Of a DNA stretch of 6,442 nt, positions 1-5,817 are shown piece after piece. Numbering within the stretch: position 1 is the first letter of the stretch; every line of letters starts with the position of its first letter. Source of the stretch: Candidatus Woesearchaeota archaeon (GTDB lineage: Archaea; Nanobdellota; Nanobdellia; Woesearchaeales; GW2011-AR9); contig JACPIL010000074.1 of NCBI GenBank assembly GCA_016188105.1, positions 1-6,442 of the forward strand, written 5' to 3'. The position numbers and the translations under genes were made by a program. The notes below the pieces were generated by a model. That model searched no databases, had not been told where the DNA came from, and saw only the letters and a list, made by a program, of their open reading frames with translations.

Positions 1-6
1 CATTTA

Positions 7-279
7 ATGCGATTATTTCAAGGCGTGGTCAGAAAGTATGACGCACGATTGCATCATGAATGGGAAAAGTTTGAAGCGATGAAGGAAGCAGAGTATGATT
101 ACTGCCGAAAGTTCTTTGCTGATTTCAATTTTACAGAAGAACAGATAAAAGCTTTGGTAGATTACAAGGATTCTTACTCGTTGAAGGAAGTGATCGCTTA
201 TTTATTGTATCTGCCGGATTATGTCGTGCATAGATTCCTGAGTTCTGAATTGACGGAAGATGCACGGATTTGTAATTAA
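7..279 (+). CDS. Small helical protein of unknown function, possibly 5'-partial
   Basis: I do not recognise this protein. From the ATG at 7 it would be 90 residues, but the two codons before it (CAT TTA) are open, so the gene may begin outside the window and only the C-terminal part may be visible. The composition suggests an all-helical, charged and aromatic-rich domain: residues 15-38 are rich in Glu, Lys, Phe and Tyr, and residues 59-78 (KEVIAYLLYLPDYVVHRFL) form an amphipathic, hydrophobic stretch too polar to be a clear membrane segment. The stop TAA (277-279) overlaps the stop of the convergent tatD gene by four bases. A run of six T at 280-285 just after the stop could end transcription. 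Coding is supported by the open frame and plausible composition rather than by homology, and the start is uncertain. Confidence 0.6.
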   Translation: MRLFQGVVRKYDARLHHEWEKFEAMKEAEYDYCRKFFADFNFTEEQIKALVDYKDSYSLKEVIAYLLYLPDYVVHRFLSSELTEDARICN

Positions 280-1085
280 TTTTTTCCAAAAATTCTTTGA
301 TAATTCTTCCAGATCTGCTCGGCAACTTCTTCTTGAGAAAGTTCTTTCACCAGAGCGATCTGCTTGATGCTTTCCACCACAAAAGCTGGTTCGTTCATCC
401 CTTCTTTGTATGGACTTAACCAGGGTGAATCAGTTTCTGTCAGCAGCTGAGTCAAGGGTACTTTTTTCACCAGGGTCTGAAAATTAGATGATTTGACAAT
501 GCATGGCGGAATAGAAAAGTAATGTCCTAATTCTACTCCTTTGCTCATCAGCGATTTTCTACCAGAGAAACAGTGCTGGATGACTGGAATTTCTTTGTTC
601 TTGATCTCTTCTTCCAGGATCTGTAAACATTCTTCTTCTGCCTTTCGTGAATGGATGACTAAGGGTTTCCTGATCTTGATGGCGAAGCGGATTATTTTTC
701 TAAAGTTTTCTGCCTGCTGTGCGTAGGTTTTTTCTTTCTCGGCCCAATGGAAATCCATGCCTACTTCACCGATGCAGTGCACAGCATCTTCGTTCTTCTC
801 AATAAATTTGAATTCCTCTTCCAGATTGATGGGGCCTTTATGATGCGCCATCCCTGCACCTTCTGGTTGGATTCCCAGAGCATCAATCGGATATATACCT
901 AGGCTGGCTTTGATAAGTTTAGGATGTTTCTTTGCTAAGGCCAGAACTTCTCTATTTACTTCAGGGTTGACTCCGGAGACGATTAACGCTTTCAATCCAG
1001 CTTTCTCTGCACGTTTCAGCACTGCATCTAGCTTGTCTTTAAAATATTCATGAGTTAGATGGCAGTGTACATCGATAAGGTTCAT
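276..1085 (-). CDS. tatD: TatD-family metal-dependent hydrolase (putative deoxyribonuclease)
   Basis: This is a 269-residue TIM-barrel hydrolase of the amidohydrolase superfamily, close to the usual TatD length of about 260. The complete metal-site signature is visible: IDVHCH near the N-terminus (H7, H9), GEVGMD (E107), VIHSR (H145), QHCFSG (H171) and TETDSPWLSP (D219). Family members bind two divalent metals, and several act as 3'-5' exonucleases or DNases on damaged or single-stranded DNA. The substrate here is inferred from the family only. The frame is open 22 codons further upstream, but I chose the ATG at 1085 because family members begin just before the DxHxH motif and because a TATA box lies 27-28 nt upstream of it, overlapping the region just after the preceding gene. 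The gene is convergent with the 7-279 gene, with a 4-bp tail overlap, and lies 32 nt downstream of the small ORF on the same strand. Confidence 0.93.
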   Translation of the reverse strand: MNLIDVHCHLTHEYFKDKLDAVLKRAEKAGLKALIVSGVNPEVNREVLALAKKHPKLIKASLGIYPIDALGIQPEGAGMAHHKGPINLEEEFKFIEKNEDAVHCIGEVGMDFHWAEKEKTYAQQAENFRKIIRFAIKIRKPLVIHSRKAEEECLQILEEEIKNKEIPVIQHCFSGRKSLMSKGVELGHYFSIPPCIVKSSNFQTLVKKVPLTQLLTETDSPWLSPYKEGMNEPAFVVESIKQIALVKELSQEEVAEQIWKNYQRIFGKN

Positions 1086-1108
1086 GGTAGAATGTAGAAA
1101 TGGATGGG

Positions 1109-1116
1109 ATATAAAT
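1109..1116 (-). promoter_or_regulatory. TATA box for tatD
   Basis: On the minus strand the sequence reads ATTTATAT, centred about 27-28 nt upstream of the A of the tatD ATG at 1085. That is the distance from an archaeal TATA box to its transcription start, so the mRNA would begin at or next to the start codon (leaderless). The box sits immediately after the stop codon of the preceding small ORF, so tatD probably has its own promoter even though the two genes are only 32 nt apart. Confidence 0.6.
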
Positions 1117-1117
1117 G

Positions 1118-1423
1118 TTACCTTTGGTTTAATTCTTCCTGTTCTTCGCAAAGAATTTCAGTTATATCTTCTTTGCTAGCTAGACAACTTGCTCTAGGAC
1201 TATTAAGGATATTTCTTTGTTTGACCCATTTTATTACTTTTTTGTACCGATTGTCTAATCTATCAAGAGGAACGAATTTTAATCCTCCATCTTGCAATAT
1301 TGCCATATCTATCTGAGAGGGTGGTCCATTATATCTATAGCATTCGAAAGGATGATCTATGGCAGTCTTCCCACCACTTTGAGGGTTACGATATACAGTT
1401 CCAAAAGCTAAGTAATGTGTCAT
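1118..1423 (-). CDS. Small protein of unknown function
   Basis: I do not recognise this protein. It begins MTHYLAFGTVYRNPQSGG and is 101 residues from the ATG at 1423. An alternative ATG at 1432 gives 104 residues. The TATA box at 1446-1453 is about 26-27 nt from 1423 but only 17-18 nt from 1432, so the leaderless layout seen elsewhere in the window favours 1423. The first half is rich in Gly, Pro and aromatics with a PPSQIDMAILQDGGLKFVPL stretch that looks like beta structure. The second half (DNRYKKVIKWVKQRNIL) is a basic helix, followed by an acidic tail (EDITEILCEEQEELNQ). There is no signal peptide or membrane segment. It could be a small nucleic-acid-binding or accessory protein, but nothing shows this. 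The stop TAA lies 32 nt before the tatD start. Confidence 0.6.
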   Translation of the reverse strand: MTHYLAFGTVYRNPQSGGKTAIDHPFECYRYNGPPSQIDMAILQDGGLKFVPLDRLDNRYKKVIKWVKQRNILNSPRASCLASKEDITEILCEEQEELNQR

Positions 1424-1445
1424 AATTCCCATTTTTCAGTTTTCT

Positions 1446-1453
1446 TTTATAAA
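1446..1453 (-). promoter_or_regulatory. TATA box for the small minus-strand ORF
   Basis: The palindromic TTTATAAA is centred about 26-27 nt upstream of the ATG at 1423. It is one half of a divergent promoter region, because a stronger plus-strand TATA box starts at 1480. The spacing decides between the two possible starts of the minus-strand gene, 1423 and 1432. Confidence 0.5.
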
Positions 1454-1472
1454 TTTTATCCTCAATATGTGA

Positions 1473-1489
1473 CGAAAGGTATATAAATA
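1473..1489 (+). promoter_or_regulatory. BRE plus TATA box upstream of deoxyhypusine synthase
   Basis: A purine-rich element CGAAAGG (1473-1479), resembling an archaeal TFB-recognition element, directly precedes TATATAAATA (1480-1489). This is one of the two best archaeal promoter matches in the window; the other is at 5818-5834 and has the identical ten-base TATA sequence. The predicted transcription start is near 1508-1512, which leaves a leader of roughly 108 nt before the deoxyhypusine synthase ATG at 1619, or places a leaderless nine-codon mini-ORF at 1511. Confidence 0.7.
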
Positions 1490-1510
1490 AACTTCAGTCT
1501 AAGGATAAAC

Positions 1511-1540
1511 ATGGATTCAGTTCGGATGTTTGGAAGTTAG
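1511..1540 (+). other. Possible nine-codon leader ORF (MDSVRMFGS)
   Basis: An ATG at 1511 lies about 27 nt from the centre of the strong TATA box at 1480-1489, the same spacing seen for the leaderless starts of the larger genes here. It opens a nine-codon frame ending in TAG at 1538-1540, followed by 78 nt before the deoxyhypusine synthase start. If the transcript begins at this ATG, ribosomes would translate the mini-ORF first, which would make it a candidate upstream ORF. The peptide has no recognisable stalling motif, and chance placement of one ATG cannot be excluded. Confidence 0.25.
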
Positions 1541-1551
1541 AAATTCTTATT

Positions 1552-1579
1552 CTTTTAATAGTTGTTAGTCCATTAAAAG
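1552..1579 (+). promoter_or_regulatory. AT-rich hairpin in the deoxyhypusine synthase leader
   Basis: CTTTTAAT (1552-1559) and ATTAAAAG (1572-1579) are perfect 8-base inverted repeats around a 12-base loop, between the mini-ORF and the Shine-Dalgarno site at 1603-1607. The stem is nearly all A-U, so its stability in a thermophile or even a mesophile would be low. It could be a weak leader structure or a protein-binding site, or it could be chance in AT-rich DNA. Confidence 0.25.
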
Positions 1580-1602
1580 TCATTATAATCTCAAAAAATC
1601 AC

Positions 1603-1607
1603 GAGGT
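1603..1607 (+). promoter_or_regulatory. Shine-Dalgarno site for deoxyhypusine synthase
   Basis: GAGGT lies 11 nt before the ATG at 1619. It supports that start and indicates that this gene, unlike several neighbours, is translated from a leadered mRNA, in agreement with the upstream position of its best TATA box. Confidence 0.55.
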
Positions 1608-1618
1608 AAAATAATACT

Positions 1619-2614
1619 ATGAAAATAAATACCAAAGATAAACACGTACAATATGCAGTGAAGGAATGCGTTACCCTAGAAGGCCATCCGCAAATCAAGG
1701 GCTATGATTTTGAACAGCCATTCAATTTCCAAGATTTTCTAAAAGCCTATGCATTAACTGGTTTTCAAGCAACTCATCTGGCGCAAGGTATAGAAATTGT
1801 CAAAGCCATGCGTAGAGAGAAAGCCAAAATCTTTCTAAGTTTTACTTCTAATCAAGTCAGTTCCGGAAATAGAGAGATCATCAAATATCTAGTCAAGCAT
1901 AAAAAAGTAGATGTTCTGGTTACCTCTGCCGGCGGAGTGGAGGAGGATATCATCAAGTGCTTGAAACCTTTTGTATTAGGGAATTTTGACGTTTCCGGAA
2001 GGATGATGTTCGAGAACGGGGTGAACAGGACTGGAAATATTTTTGTTCCTAACGATAGATTTGCCGCTTTTGATGATTTTATGCAGCAATTCTTTGAACG
2101 AATTTACAAGATCCAAAAAGAGACTGGTAAAATATTCTGCCCAAAAGATTTGATTAGGGAACTAGGCGTCGAAATAAATAACGAGGATTCCATACTCTAC
2201 TGGGCAGCTAAAAATAATATTCCTATCTTCTGTCCGGGATTGATTGATGGTTCTTTAGGAGATTTGATTTATTTCTTCAAGCAGAGCCATCCTGATTTCC
2301 TGATCGATGTCAGCAAGGAAATGAAGGACATTGTCGATATTGTCTTAAATTCAGAAAAGACTGGGGCAGTTGTCTTGGGCGGGGGGATCAGCAAGCATTT
2401 CACACTCAACGCCAATATTTTTAAAGAAGGTCTTGACTATGCTGTCTACGTAAATACCGCGCAGGAATATGACGGTTCAGATTCCGGTGCCAGAGTAGAG
2501 GAAGCGATCAGCTGGGGAAAAGTCAAAGTGAATGCTCCCAGCGTGAAGATCCATTGCGATGCCACCATTGTGTTCCCATTGCTCGTTGCAGGAAGTTTCG
2601 TTGAGGTTGAATAG
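1619..2614 (+). CDS. dys: Deoxyhypusine synthase
   Basis: This 331-residue protein catalyses the NAD-dependent transfer of the aminobutyl group of spermidine to one lysine of archaeal initiation factor 5A, the first step of hypusine formation, in the cytoplasm. Conserved blocks run through the whole length: TSNQVSSG (76-83), TSAGGVEED (102-110), NRTGN (136-140), EINNEDS then YWAAKNNIP (185-202), LIDGSLGD (208-215), GGGISKH (254-260), NTAQEYDGSDSGAR (279-292) and SWGK (298-301). By alignment with the human enzyme, K301 is the lysine that carries the enzyme-imine intermediate (human K329), H260 matches H288, D285 and D288 match D313 and D316, and E295 matches E323. All key residues are present, so an active enzyme is expected. 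One change is Phe after H260, where the human enzyme has a second His. The length is typical for archaeal homologues. It stands alone with its own promoter and Shine-Dalgarno site, and the stop is TAG. Confidence 0.97.
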   Translation: MKINTKDKHVQYAVKECVTLEGHPQIKGYDFEQPFNFQDFLKAYALTGFQATHLAQGIEIVKAMRREKAKIFLSFTSNQVSSGNREIIKYLVKHKKVDVLVTSAGGVEEDIIKCLKPFVLGNFDVSGRMMFENGVNRTGNIFVPNDRFAAFDDFMQQFFERIYKIQKETGKIFCPKDLIRELGVEINNEDSILYWAAKNNIPIFCPGLIDGSLGDLIYFFKQSHPDFLIDVSKEMKDIVDIVLNSEKTGAVVLGGGISKHFTLNANIFKEGLDYAVYVNTAQEYDGSDSGARVEEAISWGKVKVNAPSVKIHCDATIVFPLLVAGSFVEVE

Positions 2615-2654
2615 AAAACCTTTGTTCAAAAATATATACGGCTAGTACATAGTA

Positions 2655-2663
2655 TTTTTATAT
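2655..2663 (+). promoter_or_regulatory. TATA box for the ClpX-like gene
   Basis: TTTTTATAT is centred about 26 nt upstream of the GTG at 2685, which supports that GTG as a leaderless start. The identical nine bases stand at the same distance before the gene at 4908. The T-rich stretch around it (about 2653-2673) could also serve as the terminator of deoxyhypusine synthase. A second TATA-like run at about 2629-2638 is too far away to be the main box. Confidence 0.6.
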
Positions 2664-2684
2664 TTCTTTCTTTACACCCCAATA

Positions 2685-4358
2685 GTGGACCTGAAGAGAC
2701 TGCTTTCTGGCGTTCCCTGGACTCAGAATTTTAAGGTAGACTTTACTGCTACTCTAGATAGCGCGGTACAAAAAACTACTACTCCGGTATATGCGCTCCC
2801 TGGTAGGATGGTGGATGATGAATTTGAAGCCGGATTTTATCAAGAAGGCTCAGGTTTGGAATTTTTTCCAATTGGTCTGGCTCAGCAAAGTGATTTTGTA
2901 ATTAAATATTATCATTTAAACAGAAATAGGAAATGGGAAGCATCGGATCAGCAACGCGATGGAATTTATTATCTGCCTTTGAGGCTATCTGAAGTTAACT
3001 TAGATATGGCAGAAGAAAATTTTTACAGATTATATACTGTTCAAGGTCTTGAATATTCTTTTCCTCTCATTTTTGTGGAAGAAGAAAGTGAAGAGGGAAT
3101 GGTAGGACATGGTTTTTATGAGAGCGAAAAAAATCTGGTAAAAAGATTTACTTATCCCATGAATTACATCCGAGTGCAGTGGGAGGATTACTTGATTGAC
3201 CTGGAGAGGAACGCTTATTCATTTTCTGAATTCAAAAAAGGCGCAGACAAAGTAACCGGCTCGGAAAACTCTCGAAAAGCCATAGCTAAAACAGCCCCTC
3301 AGGAATCAGAAGAGATTGATGACTGGCCGATCAAATGGGAAGATCCTCTCTCCATTAAAGCATATCTTGACCAGCATGTGATAAAACAGGATTATGCAAA
3401 AAAGGTTATCGCTGTAGCTTCTTCAAATTATTATTTAGAACGGAAAACAAAAAAGAAATTTCCTCGGAATCCCCTTCTTTTGATCGGGCCGACAGGCTCT
3501 GGTAAGACCTTGATGCTTTCTCTCATCGCACGGAAGGCTGGACTTCCCTTAGCAAGGACCAGCCTACCCCTTAATTCTGGAACTGGTTTTGTGGGCAGTA
3601 GTATAAGTGATGCTTACAAACAAATACGAGCTAAGACCAAAGAAGCAGCTCCTTATGGTATATTTTTTGGTGATGAGTTAGACAAATTAGCCCGACGCGG
3701 AACAGGTACTTGGGGAACAACCTTGATGGATGAATTGGTGAGCCAAATAGAAGGAGAGGTAGTAGAATTAGATTACGGTAATAATAACAAAGCTAGTTTT
3801 GACACACGAAACTTGTTGTACTTCTTCGCGGGAGCTTTTCATGAAAATCAAAGCATGCACTCCTTATCCTCAATTGTAGCCGGACGTCTTAAAGGCGAAA
3901 AGAAAATTGGTTTTGGAGTTAGTCATGAGATCAAGGATGATGATATTGCTCTCCTTCAACAAGTTACTTATGAGGATTTGGTCAAATATGGTTTAAAACC
4001 AGAATTAGTAGCAAGATTCTCGCGTCGTCCGGTATTAGAAAGATTAACCAAGGATGATCTTAGAAGAATCCTAAAGGAGTCGAAGAGTTCCCCTTTACTT
4101 GGATATCAAGCGCTATTTGAAGAAAAAGGATTTTCATTTGAAGTAGAAAATGAGGCTTTAGATGCTATTGTGGAAGCATGTCCTAAGAATAGTGGTGCAA
4201 GAGCATTGTCTGAAACCTGTGATGCCGTGTTTTTAGAAATAAATTGTAATCCAAAAGAGTTTGCTCCTAAAAATACTCCTAAAAAGAAAATTACCATTTC
4301 AGCAGATTTAGTACGAAGACTCTTAGATGTACCAAAAACCAGCGAAACAAGTGCTTAA
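2685..4358 (+). CDS. ClpX-like AAA+ protein unfoldase with a novel N-terminal domain
   Basis: This 557-residue protein has two parts. Residues about 217-548 align with the bacterial ClpX AAA+ module throughout: an entry segment LDQHVIKQDYAKKVIAV (228-244), Walker A GPTGSGKT (268-275), pore-loop GFVG (301-304, GYVG in ClpX), Walker B FFGDELDK (327-334, D330 and E331), sensor-1 region LLYFFAGAF (377-385), an IGF loop (408-410), the arginine finger in KPELVARF (R444), the GYQALFEEKG block (473-482) and sensor-2 GAR (R506). ClpX hexamers unfold tagged proteins with ATP and feed them to ClpP, and the IGF tripeptide is the ClpP-docking loop. Residues 1-205 are unrecognised, beta-rich and free of cysteine, so they cannot be the C4 zinc-binding domain of ClpX. 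A charged linker (about 184-216) joins the two parts. The RKH pore loop and the RDVSGEG region of ClpX are missing or shortened. The start is GTG, chosen for the TATA box 26 nt upstream. The substrate and protease partner are unknown. Confidence 0.9.
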   Translation: MDLKRLLSGVPWTQNFKVDFTATLDSAVQKTTTPVYALPGRMVDDEFEAGFYQEGSGLEFFPIGLAQQSDFVIKYYHLNRNRKWEASDQQRDGIYYLPLRLSEVNLDMAEENFYRLYTVQGLEYSFPLIFVEEESEEGMVGHGFYESEKNLVKRFTYPMNYIRVQWEDYLIDLERNAYSFSEFKKGADKVTGSENSRKAIAKTAPQESEEIDDWPIKWEDPLSIKAYLDQHVIKQDYAKKVIAVASSNYYLERKTKKKFPRNPLLLIGPTGSGKTLMLSLIARKAGLPLARTSLPLNSGTGFVGSSISDAYKQIRAKTKEAAPYGIFFGDELDKLARRGTGTWGTTLMDELVSQIEGEVVELDYGNNNKASFDTRNLLYFFAGAFHENQSMHSLSSIVAGRLKGEKKIGFGVSHEIKDDDIALLQQVTYEDLVKYGLKPELVARFSRRPVLERLTKDDLRRILKESKSSPLLGYQALFEEKGFSFEVENEALDAIVEACPKNSGARALSETCDAVFLEINCNPKEFAPKNTPKKKITISADLVRRLLDVPKTSETSA

Positions 4359-4369
4359 AACTCGGAAAA

Positions 4370-4378
4370 TTTATAAAG
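4370..4378 (+). promoter_or_regulatory. TATA box for the 4423 gene
   Basis: TTTATAAAG is preceded by CGGAAAA (4363-4369), a good BRE-like purine stretch. A transcription start near 4400 would give a leader of about 20-25 nt that includes the Shine-Dalgarno site at 4411-4416. The small gene can therefore be expressed apart from the ClpX-like gene ending 12 nt earlier, although read-through from it is also possible. Confidence 0.6.
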
Positions 4379-4410
4379 AATTTACTGCTCATGATCCTAT
4401 AAACTAGAAA

Positions 4411-4416
4411 AGGTGG
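4411..4416 (+). promoter_or_regulatory. Shine-Dalgarno site
   Basis: AGGTGG ends six nt before the ATG at 4423. It is a strong match to the archaeal anti-Shine-Dalgarno sequence (core GGTG) and fixes the start of the downstream gene. It is the clearest ribosome-binding site in the window, where most genes look leaderless. Confidence 0.75.
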
Positions 4417-4422
4417 TTCATT

Positions 4423-4842
4423 ATGCCAATTGTCAAAATAAATGTACATAAAGTAAATGCCGAAAGGAGCTTGAAAGCAAAAGGCGGCCAAGTGAAAATT
4501 AATAACAATGTTTCTATAAAGAATGTAGAAGATCTAGATTTTTCCGTCGACGGCAAAAAAGGATTGAAGTTTACCTTTGATTTTAGCTGCAACTACGAGC
4601 CAGATCTAGGGAAAATTGATGTGGAGGGGCAAGTCTTATTCGTTGACGAGGCTTCTAAAGTCGACGAAGTGCAAAGTTCCTGGAAAAAGAGTAAGAAAAT
4701 TCCCATGGCAGTGATGGAACAGATCGTGAATGCCGCCTTACATAAAGGAAATATCCAGGCAATCAAGGTAAGTGAAGATATAAACCTGCCGAGCCCTCTG
4801 CCTTTACCAAAAGTTAAGTCTGGCTCAGTGACTCAGAAATAA
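4423..4842 (+). CDS. Conserved-looking archaeal protein, possibly SecB-like chaperone fold
   Basis: I do not recognise a named family with certainty. The 139-residue protein has an alternating beta-strand pattern in its first half (IVKINVHKVNAERS; KGGQVKINNNVSIKNVEDL; LKFTFDFSCNYEPDLGKIDVEGQVLFV), a lysine-rich helix (about 85-110, WKKSKKIPMAVMEQIVNAALHKG), and a proline-rich end (NLPSPLPLPKV, 121-131). Beta-strands followed by a helix and a short C-terminal strand with prolines would be compatible with a SecB-like chaperone, but this is a topological guess. No catalytic motif, membrane segment or signal peptide is visible, so it is probably cytoplasmic. It starts 64 nt after the ClpX-like gene with its own TATA box and Shine-Dalgarno site. 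If it does hold unfolded proteins, a neighbouring unfoldase would be a sensible companion. Coding is well supported; function is not. Confidence 0.75.
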   Translation: MPIVKINVHKVNAERSLKAKGGQVKINNNVSIKNVEDLDFSVDGKKGLKFTFDFSCNYEPDLGKIDVEGQVLFVDEASKVDEVQSSWKKSKKIPMAVMEQIVNAALHKGNIQAIKVSEDINLPSPLPLPKVKSGSVTQK

Positions 4843-4844
4843 AG

Positions 4845-4864
4845 TTTTATTTTTTCTATTTCTA
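4845..4864 (+). terminator. T-rich archaeal terminator
   Basis: Immediately after the stop at 4842 the plus strand has T4, T6 and T3 runs separated by single or few bases and no stem-loop. This is the usual form of an archaeal oligo-T terminator. It would separate the 4423 gene from the next transcript, whose TATA box begins at 4877. Confidence 0.5.
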
Positions 4865-4876
4865 ATTATCTAAAAC

Positions 4877-4885
4877 TTTTTATAT
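4877..4885 (+). promoter_or_regulatory. TATA box for the phosphodiesterase gene
   Basis: TTTTTATAT, identical to the box before the ClpX-like gene, is centred about 27 nt upstream of the ATG at 4908 and implies a leaderless mRNA. Its preservation suggests that the interrupted gene downstream is still transcribed, or was until recently. Confidence 0.6.
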
Positions 4886-4907
4886 CTTAAAGTTTTCTTA
4901 TGTTGTA

Positions 4908-5786
4908 ATGCTTTTTACGCGAAGGAATTTCCTTAAGGCAGCAGGAGTGGGAGCTGCTCTTGCTGGATATACCTATGCTTATCATTCTTGCAAACGGTAT
5001 CCTGCTCGAAAAGCACTTTTGATCGGGGTTGATGGGCTTCGCGCAGATTCATTAGCTCTTGTCCCTACACCCAATATTGATTCATTAATTCACGCTGGAG
5101 CTTATAGTTTTGAAGCACAAGCAATTGATGAAACATGGAGTGCGCCGGGGTGGAATACTATCCTTACTGGGGTATTTCCAAAAAAACATGGTGTAAAAGA
5201 CAATTCTTTTAGCGGTAAAAATAATGAACAATATCCTACCATTTTTTCTTGATTAGCCCAAGGAAAAACCGGCTCGGCAGTAGCATGGAACCCATTAGAA
5301 GAATTGATAGGCAAGGGAGAAAATAATAATTATTATTCTTATAATGATAGAAAAGTAGTGCGAAGAACGGAAGCCTTTCTTTATTCTGGTATCTTTGATT
5401 TTATTTTTACTCATTTTATTTCTGTAGACAATGCAGGACATCTTCACGGATTTAGTGATGCTGTTCTAGAATACGCTGCCGCTATCGAAGAGATAGATGG
5501 TTATGTTGGAAAGCTTGTGGATGCGATCAGAAATAGGCAGACTTATTCAGAAGAAGAATGGCTAGTTATGCTGGTAAGTGATCATGGCGGGAGAGGAAAA
5601 GGACATGGCGGAACTTCGCCGGAAGAGAAGACCATCCCATATATTGTTGAAGGTTTAACAGTTGAACCAGGAAGAATTGTTGTTCCTCCTTTGCAGGTTG
5701 ATGTTGTACCAACTGTCTTGACTCATTTAGGAGTTCCTATTAAACCTGAATGGGGCTTGGATGGGAAGGTTGTGGGTTTGAAGTAA
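4908..5786 (+). pseudogene. Tat-exported alkaline-phosphatase-superfamily phosphodiesterase interrupted by in-frame TGA
   Basis: Two open segments (4908-5249 and 5253-5783) lie in the same frame and are separated by a single TGA at 5250-5252, codon 115 of a 292-residue reading. Read together they form a type I phosphodiesterase/nucleotide pyrophosphatase or sulfatase-like enzyme. The N-terminus is a twin-arginine signal, TRRNFLK (R5, R6) followed by a small-residue hydrophobic stretch (about 11-25), so the product would be exported folded and perhaps anchored. Metal-site motifs are all present: GVDGLRADS (D42), WSAPGW with likely nucleophile S78, VDNAGHLHG (D174, H178, H180), SDHGG (D225, H226) and GHGG (H233). 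Half of the site lies before the stop and half after it, so neither fragment alone could be active. No base is lost or gained, and CGA (Arg) or TGG (Trp) to TGA would explain it. It may be a recent nonsense mutation, a sequence error or, less likely, recoding. The substrate is unknown. The only restart candidate noted, TTG at 5304, looks internal. Confidence 0.8.
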
Positions 5787-5817
5787 ATGAGTACGATAAT
5801 TCTCTTGTAAGCCTCAA

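Noticed and set aside
1086..1151. Longer tatD start 22 codons upstream at 1151.
   Set aside because: It would add residues before the conserved DxHxH motif, overlap the preceding ORF and ignore the TATA box placed for the start at 1085.
4106..4592. Several minus-strand ORFs of about 60 codons across the end of the ClpX-like gene and the start of the next gene.
   Set aside because: They lie opposite well-supported coding sequence and have no promoter, ribosome-binding site or family resemblance. They look like antisense shadows.
5322..5337. Perfect 16-bp palindrome made of AAT and ATT triplets inside the phosphodiesterase gene.
   Set aside because: It encodes a low-complexity Asn/Tyr run (NNNYYSY) and arises naturally from AAT and TAT codons, so it is probably not a regulatory site.
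5304..5786. Separate gene starting at TTG 5304.
   Set aside because: The TTG is an internal Leu codon in a stretch that continues the upstream protein. There is no TATA box at the right distance and no Shine-Dalgarno site, and the fragment lacks half of the metal site.
4908..5786. TGA as a sense Trp or Gly codon throughout the genome.
   Set aside because: The other genes are uninterrupted and use TGG for Trp, with no additional in-frame TGA. One isolated TGA is better explained by mutation or error.
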